From: Phoebastria nigripes
Taxonomy: Eukaryota > Chordata > Aves > Procellariiformes > Diomedeidae
Direction of reading: 5' to 3'
Length of the DNA stretch: 64,000 nucleotides
Assembly (NCBI GenBank): GCA_035582835.1
Contig: JAYKAV010003099.1
Span: 1,450,363 to 1,514,362, forward strand
The stretch's first letter is position 1. Each line of letters starts with the position of its first letter. Below, in pieces: positions 55,601-64,000 of the stretch. A program made the position numbers and the translations under genes. The notes under the pieces are model-generated. The model ran no database searches. It was not told where the DNA came from and saw nothing but the letters and a program-made list of their open reading frames with translations.

Positions 55601-58600
55601 GTTTCCATGACTTTCTTGATGCTCCTGTGATTTTGCAGACCACCAGGCTATATTTGCTCTTTGGTGGGTATCACAGCAGGTGCCTTTTCTGAATGTTCAC
55701 CCCATACAGCACACTGAGGCTTGGCTGGTGGTACCTGTCTGGGCACTTCGGTGTAAATTGCTATGATTTCCTGTGCTCTGGCTTGGAGCAGCTTGAGTGC
55801 CAGTTAGCTGTGGGGCAAGTTTCTCCTGTGATCCACACTGCAGAGTTGAGGTTGTTCTTTGTGCACTCTATCTGTGGAGTATCCATTCATGCTCGAGGAG
55901 AGCTGGAAAGTGCCGATTACTATTCATCTCTCTGGGGCTATTTGTTAATTACTGTTATTCATGGTTTGTATTATGGTACTGCCTAGTGTCCCATGCTGCT
56001 GCGCCAGACTGAGTGGATCCTGGAAGGGTTATATCCGTTCCAGGGTTTCAGACTGCTTGGTAAACATCAGTATTTTATTGCAGCCTTTCTGGGATATATT
56101 GTTCCTGTTTTCAAGGGTGAGAAATTGTATAGTCTTCAGGGTGAAAGAGAATATAGGTGGCAAAGCTGGGAGCTGAATGTCCTGACTCCCACTCTTTCCC
56201 TTCAGCGCTTCCTTACCCACGTCACAGTGAGATTAATTGTGAATTGAAGAGGAGACCTTGGCTTTGTGTTTTACTGAACCGTGCAGGGCAGTGCAGCACT
56301 TGCATTGCACGATATTACAATGGTTCTGCTGTTCTGCTTAATATGGGAGGGAGCAAAAGGTTGTTTAGAAGGAAGTTACCAGCTGGTGAATTAAATACCA
56401 GGCTCTGCCCATTTACAAGGTGTGCCTTGCAAATGTGGTGGGAACACTCCAAACCACAGGCCCCGGGAGAGGAAAAGGAGCAGCCTGGGTGGCCGTGGGG
56501 TCTGGTCACCATGAAGAGCCCAACTCCAGGTATTGGCTTGAAGAAAGCAGGAGAACAGCCCCAAGTTGTTAGAGTGCTCAGGCACTTGTGACTCTACATA
56601 GTTATCTCTCTCTCAGGCTTTAAGAAAAGAGCAGTTAATTTAAAAAGGGAGAGAGGGACACAGAGAAAAATGTTCCCTGTCAGAAAATCACCTGCAAGTT
56701 AAATCACATAGGAACTGAGTGGAGTTCCGGGGTGCCCTGCCTTGAGGGGTGGTTGTCTTTGGGGTATGGTGAAAGATGGAGAGAGAAAAACACAATCTCA
56801 ATTCTTACAGTTGGGCAGGAAGCTTTGGGGATGGGCAGAGGCTGCCAGTGCTTTGAGGANGGTCCTGTCATTACTGTACTCCAGCTATGCTCTTGTAAAG
56901 TTATATCACAGCTGATACTGCATCAGAAAACAGCCCCTTTTTTAGCAACTGTCTGCAGAGATTTGTATTGAGAAAGTGGCATTGGGGATTGCATCTTGCT
57001 GCAAAACACAGAGGCCATCAGATCTGACTTCTTTACTGGCCAAGCTTTCTGCAGCATGAAGGCAGGAATATAAGCCACCAGTGACTAAAATGAAAATATC
57101 TAGCATCATTAAGCAATGTGTGTTTCTCTTTCCTTTCTGACAAATAAGCCCTTCTAATTTCAGCGAGGAGTAGCTTGCTTGGGAAACCGACATCTCACGG
57201 CAAGTGAACAGGCACTTACATACATAAACGCAGATGAATGTCCTGGAATCGTGAGACTCCACGCGTGCTTCGAGGCATTCCTGGCCTCTGAATTCAGCCG
57301 AGTGTCTGAGCTCCTGCACGGGTCTAAATAGTAAAACATGAGTTCACTGCAACGCGCCCAGAATTTTAAGTCTGCAGCCCTTGGCCAGCTCTTGTATCAA
57401 TTGCTTCCATCAGGGCTGTAATCCAGGAAACTGCAAGCATGAACTAGTTGGTTGATTGAAGTCTGTGGTTTGGTGCTTTCCTGAGTAAAGCCACTGGAGA
57501 AAGGGAGGCTGTCGTGTTAATCTGCATTCATCCCTTTCATGTGCACTGCTGGGAGTGCAAACAGCAAAAGTGTGCCAGCAAATACCACAGGCTCTGCGAG
57601 GAGATTGTGTTTGACAGGGAGCTTTGACAACGTGTTCAGGTGTCTAAGGAGTTAACAGTGAAATGGCTGAAAATACCCGCTTTTTTCCTCTGCTGTTCTG
57701 GAAGAAAATGAAAACTCACGCTGCAAAATGTACGTTTCCTTCAATAAAGCCATTCTTTGGCATCAGTGGTTTTGGCAGAAAGTTGTCATCAGTCATGCTA
57801 TTGAGCATTTTGCAGAGAGTTGCGTGAGAGATCAGCAGTGGAAAAAGAAAGCTGGTGAAAGCTGTATGGGTGTCTGAGACACTGGCCTCCAACAGAGATG
57901 TCCTGCCATGCCATATGTCTGCAGGAAGGAGCCGCGTGCTGTGGCTCTGTCCTGCCGCGTGGCTGATGAGCGTGTCGGCTCACCAGTGAGCAGGCGTCCT
58001 CCGTTACGTGGTCTGTGCTCTCTGTGACCGGACCAGTCCTGGCCCCAGCATCCAGGACTCTCCCTGTCCCTGTTTTAAAGCAAAATATGCAGTGACACAG
58101 GGATGAGGAATGAGCAGAGAAAACTGTTGTGTGACCTGCCCTTGGCTCCCCTCCACTGAACAAAATTACATTCTCCTGTGGTGGAAGTATCTCTTTGTGA
58201 GGGTCTGATCAGTGTGATTTCAGGGCNTCCTTTCAGGTTTGCTGAAGCAGTGTCAGGCTCCAGCTGTGCTCAGTGAAGCTCCAAGCCCATGTGCAGAGGG
58301 CAGAGCCCACCTGCCCAGGGCCAGGGTGGCTGTGCTAACAGCAGCCTTAGGAAGGGAAGGAAGGAGATGCTTTACAGACCTGGCTCCAAATGAGAACTGA
58401 GTCATTTGTCAAGGCTGACGGCTCTCTCTCAGAGCTGGTTGCCTGAGGCTAACGTGGCACACAGACAGGAGATGTAAAAATATATCTATCTATATACACA
58501 CACAGAGGAGAGAAAAGTTACAGCTCAAAACATGTGACTGGAATTAAAATTAAAAAAAAAAAGAATTCCCAATTAAAGCCATGTGTGTTGGAGGATGTAA

Positions 58601-61600
58601 CTGCTCCTGAAAGGCTCGTAAAGGCTGTTTAACAGCACAAATGCAGCCACTCCATAATGCCCTGGATTAAAACAGGCAGGCTTCTCCAGCACACGAAATT
58701 GGTGTGGAAGCAGTGTTGCTCCTGCATGTCAGCAGCTTCCACAGCCCACTGCCCTTACAGGTTAAGGTAAGGAGCTGTCTCGTCACCTGTCTCATCCTCC
58801 CTGTTGCTGCTGCCTGCGCTCCTGAAGTGCATTTCTCCGTGCAGTCTGCTGTTGTGCCATGTCTTTCTTTCACTGCTAGATGATGATGTCTCTATGCAGG
58901 AACAGAGATTTTTTTCTGAAGACATGCATTATTCAGTAGCCAGGATAAATGAACTCCCTTGATTTGGGCATGTGTGTAACCCTGATGCTATATTCTCCCT
59001 TCTTTCACCAGTGTAAGGGAGGAGGGGAGCAGTTAATTCTTTCAGTGCTACAGAGCAGCCTGTGTTCTGTATAAAGCCATTGCAATACCTCTGAGGTTGC
59101 AGCAAGGAGCTAACCTAAACCTAAAATAGGTCTGTGGAGAGATCTCCACTATCCATTCCTGCTCGTTCTGCCTCCTTAACTGCGTGTTTCCATCAGGCGG
59201 GTAATACATGATATAACATTAAACTTCTGGCTTCATCCTTTCTACGTGCACAGTAACAAATACTTGCCGTGTCAAGGGGTACTGTGCAGCAGCAGGGAAG
59301 GTGAGGGTGAAAAAGAAATATGGGGGATGGGGAAGAAAAAAAAAAAGGAATCGGAAGTTAAAGCCATGAAGGACATGGCCTTAGGAAGCTTGATTTGGAA
59401 AGGGTGTTCCCTTTCCAAAGGATATTGGGTTCTGCCTCTAACCCAGCAGCCATGGCTATAGGTGCGGTACAGCTGCGTGGCTGGCTGCTGCTACATGCAG
59501 CGAAGGCAGAACGTCCTGGTAGGCTGAGGATCTGCTCCTGCTCTCAGCTGGACTAGAAGCCTCACCTAGTGTCCTAAGGATGGGAGAGTGTCTGCTGTGG
59601 CATAACAGTAGCTGTTGTGTCAGACTGGAGAGAGAAGTGCCGAGGTTTGGAGGGAGTGTAGGATATTTTGCTGGAGTTGGATGTGCTGCAGGCCTTTACC
59701 CTGCTTTGTGAGGAAAACAGGAGGCTTTTTGGCATAGAAAAGCTTAAAAGTCTGATGCTTCGTCCTTTTATTCCCCTTACCAAAGGCTCAATTCCAAGAA
59801 ACATATGAAAGAACATGATTTTGATTTTTTTTTTTTTTTCATAATAAGTTTTGCAATTTGCTTAAAAAGCAAATCATTTTATGGACTAACTCGTGATTTT
59901 GTGATAGCAATGAGAAAATTATTAGGGAGAGTATTAGCGTTCTTGCTGTATCCAGGAAGACTTTCCAAGAAACATAATGTTTATAGAAATTCCTCCTATG
60001 GAAGAACAGGACCAGAGTCCATTTCACAGATGCAAAGAGGTACCATGCTTTGATCTATGTGGCAAACTCATATAATGATACATGCTTGCCTGTTATTTAC
60101 ACACGTGATTGAATTACACTAATACCGCAGTGTCGGAGCAAAACCTGATGTGGTGCTGTGTCGGGGAGGAGNGGGAACTTGCCTCTGTGCACTTGATTCG
60201 TACAGACGTTCAGTGCAGCGGTGCCAAGCGTTTCCAGGGTAGATGTTATCCGTGGAGCTATACTAGGACCGAAGTGCTAAAAATTTGGGAAAATGTGGTG
60301 GAGGACTAAGCCATATGATCCTCTGGAAGAAGTGAAACCAGCTTGCAGGATGCTGGAGCTCCAGGGTTCCCCGCAGAGGCAGCAGACACCCGCCACAGAC
60401 TGTGCAGCACAGTGCTAGACGGTGGGTCTGTTCTCCTTGGATTAGCAAAGCAGAGCGTAATTCTCACCTTGCAGGCGAGCTGCATTGCTGTGAGGCGATA
60501 GCCTGGCCTTCTGGGAATCCTGCCACACTCTGATTTATGGGCTTGCAGATTAATCTGATGGCGTGCATACATTTTTCCATAATGCCATAAAGAGCCCAAA
60601 AGCACTTTTGCTGCTGTTCTGCTGAGTCTGGGTTTGCACAGAGGAGCTGCAGAAACTGTGTCTAGAGATGCTGGCAAGGGATGCAGAGGACCCCGGCCGA
60701 TATCTGAGCTCCTGGGGAGCCTCTGTTTCCTGGTTTTTCAGACAGATGTGGAATATCATTTTTCCAAAATCCAGAGGGGTGCCCTGTGGCTGTGCAACAG
60801 CCAGGGAGAACAGCAGCGTCCTGCGCCTGAGCTCTCACACTGTTTGCCAAGGCAGCCTTTTAAATGCATGCGTGTGTCTGGGCTGATTTCTGATTTTTAG
60901 CACCCCTGAAATTTTCAGGGAGAGCGTGACAATGCTTTTAACAGCCCTCAGAGTGCGAGACAGCTGCAGAAAAACAATGTAGAATTGGTATAATCTGCTC
61001 TGTTACAGCTTTGCCGATGAAAATCTGTCCTAGTGTCTGGCATCGCTTCCAGCCCGGATGCGAGCTCTGCCCACCTGCTCTTTGNGACCTGGGAGAACCG
61101 CCATGTCTGTTTTCCTTTGAGGCTTTCTCTGGTTTGGCCACAGAGGGCTGTAATCACCGAGGGAGGAACTATCACAGGCTCTCGCTGGCATGCTCTGGCT
61201 TGATGTCACCCTCTTCGCTGGCTTTACCAAGTGGCAGTTTGAAAAAGGAGTTGCTGCTTGTTTGGATTTGCTGGACTTGATTGCTTGGTTCCTGCTAATT
61301 GCTTTTCAACGAGTTCTGCAAAATGTAAAGGAGAGCCAGGTTCATGCTGTTTCTGTCACTAAGATCCAAATCCCTTTCAAGTGTGCATGTTGGTGCAGAG
61401 CATCCTGAGCAGTCTCTTGGTGAGCTCAGGATCTCCCTGGCTCAAAGCCTGGATGGCCCAGGAGCATGAGATCTGGGGTGTGTTCTTCAGATAGATCCCA
61501 AAGGCCTTTCTCTCTTGGACTGAAATACTTGGCTTGGGGCTGAAGGGAAGCAGATGAGACAGGAAGGGAACAGAACCAAATTGGCTGTAGGTTGCTGAGG

Positions 61601-64000
61601 AGTCAGTGGAAAAACTGTGGTGTGAACTTTGTCATTGTTGCCTTTTACCCTGCATTACAACGACGGTCTTTTTGCCGTGCCCTGAGCACGGATCAGTGGT
61701 TTGCATGGGTATGTGGGTAGGAAAGAGGCAGTGTGCAGGGAGTGCATGCAGCCTTTCTGACTGCTGGCGCTGGGCAGATGCAGGGGAGGTTTGGGATGAG
61801 GCCGTGCATGTGGAGGGGGCATGGGCAAGGGGCCGGGTGGCTGGGACAGGCAGAGGTGGCTTCCTTTGTCCAGCCAGGCTTAACCATAAAACAGTCCCAA
61901 GTGTTGCTGGGACTTGGCAGCATCTTTTCAATATGCAGTTGTTTTCCTGCTGCAAGTCCATGCTCCAAGGCAGGAGCAACTGGCAAGTTGAGAGAGGAAG
62001 GAGAAGGGGGGGCTGCAGTTGGAGAGGTTTCTAGGCAGCTTGAACTGAGAAAAGACTTGGGCCTACGGCTTCTGCATTTCTGGGAAAACAAGACTTGCTT
62101 TCACTTGACTTTGGAAAGTAGTCTGGGTGTGCAGGAAAGGAAGTCTCATGAGGCCCCTCAGCCTGTGCAGTTGCACAGCACAACTGAAACAATTGTGCTG
62201 GGTGGTGTTTGTGGTGCTGAGCTTGACCCTGCAGGCGGGTGTGGGGGGGCAGGAATTAGGGGCAGGCTGTGATGCTTTGCAGTGAAAGCTGTCTTATAGT
62301 TTGAATCCCGGGCCGCACACTCACTTCATCTAACCTGAGCTGGCACCGCTGTGTTGTAGCTCCGCTATGGTCCATGAGGACTCATTCCTGGCTCTGATGA
62401 AGAGGACAGGAGGGGCCAGGCAATCCCCTCTCATCCTGGGAGAGCAGCTGGGTTGGGGTCCAGGCTGGCCCCATGGGAGCTGGCTGCTCAGCCCCCGCTG
62501 TGTGTCGGTGGGAGGAAGGTGTGGAGAAGACGTGTCTGAGTGTGGACTTCTCTTGTCTCATTTACAGTGCTTCCAAATTTGGAAAGATAATCCCCCAAAC
62601 CAGAATCCGGCCATTTTCAGTAACAAATTTGGCACGAATGAACCCCTGTATATTGGTGGGTAAAAGAAGTTGAATAGCATAAATAAAACAGGTAATAAAT
62701 AAATGAATCAATCAGCTGTTTTCATTGTAAAGCCGTTGATGAGCTGACTATTTGTTTTTCTAATGTATATCGTAATTTTAACCCAGTGTATTTTGTAGCA
62801 GGAGCAGTATGCTGGTTTAAATCACAGCATATATTTTAGTGAGAGGATGTGTTGACCTACTTGCCCAAGTAATGTTATAATGAAAAGCCATTCAGACTGC
62901 ATGTCCTCTCTTGCCCTCTGGTTTCTGGAAGTGACTGAAGGAAATAGCACTTCACTTCTGGTGAAATCATCCCAAGAGTGTTGTTTCATTGCAGTGTGAT
63001 GGATTAATTTCACTGAAGGCACTAGCATTGTACAAGAAAGCAAAATGCTCTTGGAAAACTCAGGAAGTTTCCCTCGAAATCACTGAGTTCATTTCAAGTA
63101 TCCACAGTGAAAACATCTGAATGCCTAAAAATTCATCCTGATGCAGGGGCTGTTTTGCTTGCTACTCTGCATGGCAGATTTCAGATGTTAGAGCTGTTAC
63201 CTTTGACTGTGGTCTGCAGGTACGGGGGTGAGAGAAACTACTGACAGCACAGATTGAGTGTCCTCCTTTGTGCCTCCTGGCAAGGAGAGAGCATCCTCAG
63301 ACATGANCATCATAGTCCACTAGCATTTGGCAAGCTAGTGCTGCTGGCCTCTATGCTTATTTTCCTTTAGCTCAAATGGCAGGTGGTGGTGGTGATTGGG
63401 TTTATACCCTGCTGTTGAGCCATGCAAAGAGATTATGATCCAGGCTCTTCAGAAGGTTTCACTCTCTTCTTGAAAGTGAGTTCTCCTGCACGGTCCCTCT
63501 TCTGAGGCGTTTTGATCAGTTCATATGTTTGGTGGAATTTTTTTTTTTTTTTAATTCGGGAGTCAGAACATGTTTTAAGTAATTAATTTTCAAATTGGTA
63601 TCTCCTTAATCATCATTTCCTTAGACTCTGGAAAGTATTTGCATCTTAAATTTAAGTGCTTTGAAACTGGGCAACAGGTGAAACTGTTAACCAGGACGAG
63701 ATGAAATTCACATTTGCACCTTAATCCCATCTGAGCTGTCTCAAATGCTGCCAGTTAATTACATCCCATCATGATCCTTTGATATTTGAGTAATTTTGGA
63801 GCACAAAGGCTTAAATTTGTGCTCATTGCCTTTTAGAGGTTTCACTCCTCAGATGACACAGAAAAATTTCATTGTGTTCTCTGTTCTCGCTATGGATTAA
63901 GCTGTATTTGTGGGAAGGATTTGGTACATGGATTTAAGATCATTATTACCAGTGTATAATTTATTGAGAGCCCAGTCCTTCCAGGTGTAGAGCGGGTTTC
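46621..64000. other. No supported gene; intron or intergenic DNA right of the CpG island
   Basis: I searched both strands for TPR/GoLoco exons of GPSM1 and for other conserved exons and found none I can support. An exon-like piece at about 62567-62651 (plus) is discussed under findings. A GC-richer patch occurs at 50.04-50.24 kb. Large open frames at 46.1-46.8, 47.0-47.5 and 61.7-62.3 kb overlap on opposite strands and look like chance. If a plus-strand gene starts at 46.5 kb, this would be its first intron. Confidence 0.45.
58481..58504. repeat. Compound TATC/TA/CA microsatellite
   Basis: A tract of TATATCTATCTATATACACACACA, followed 50 bp later by an A-rich run. Confidence 0.75.

Noticed and set aside
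61733..62272. 179-codon plus-strand open frame
   Set aside because: Gly/Ala-rich translation from GC-rich sequence with minus-strand frames overlapping it; no homology.
46621..64000. GPSM1 exons
   Set aside because: No TPR or GoLoco coding segments were found on the plus strand; the expectation came only from recalled human synteny.

Overview
This is a vertebrate nuclear genomic window, most likely from a bird or another sauropsid. It has long introns, CpG depletion outside two GC-rich islands, scattered single N bases, one 100-N assembly gap, and decayed CR1-type LINE fragments as the only mobile elements I recognise. Nothing in it looks bacterial, viral or plasmid-like.

The main content is one multi-exon protein gene on the minus strand. 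It runs from about 29.1 kb (5' side) down to the left edge of the window, where it is cut off before its 3' end. I assembled it exon by exon from splice sites and reading-frame phase. Its exons encode a basic, Ser/Lys-rich, coiled-coil protein that aligns in order with pieces of the centrosomal protein CEP350: an N-terminal 'W-x-x-L..KA..LxxIENK' segment (27.8 and 26.9 kb), a 'KLEQLKKRI' coil and 'KVASAPPAPVYRG' (24.6-25.2 kb), 'WREGQKL..KLLGPPPK' (19.5 kb), 'RKNEERKKK..RNKRLQEVYRKQKEA' (18.0-18.7 kb), 'YRSKQDRVKAI..LSKELAEKI' (16.3-17.0 kb), and 'EELRARHQAALLKLR' (0.3-0.5 kb). It is too diverged to be CEP350 itself, so I call it the CEP350 paralogue CCDC187. As I recall, in human CCDC187 lies at 9q34.3 near QSOX2/LHX3 on one side and GPSM1, in the opposite orientation, on the other.

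Layout: 0-3.7 kb holds C-terminal-half exons; 3.7-10.2 kb is a long intron; 10.2-16.1 kb holds one good exon, several weaker exon candidates, an intragenic CpG island with an assembly gap (14.7-15.1 kb), and an unexpected TATA-box-plus-signal-sequence exon (13.4-13.55 kb) on the same strand; 16.3-29.1 kb holds the N-terminal half. From 29.1 to 46.1 kb I see only 5' intron or intergenic DNA with CR1 fossils. A strong CpG island at 46.15-46.62 kb is the best promoter candidate, either for this gene, for a divergent plus-strand gene, or for both. From 46.6 to 64 kb I found no coding exon I can support; I searched specifically for GPSM1 TPR exons and did not see them.

The observations most worth following are: the TATA-driven signal-sequence exon nested inside the gene, which can be joined in phase to downstream exon candidates; the intragenic CpG island; an old direct duplication flanking the N-terminal micro-exon; and the micro-exon structure of the conserved N-terminus, which automatic annotation would easily miss.
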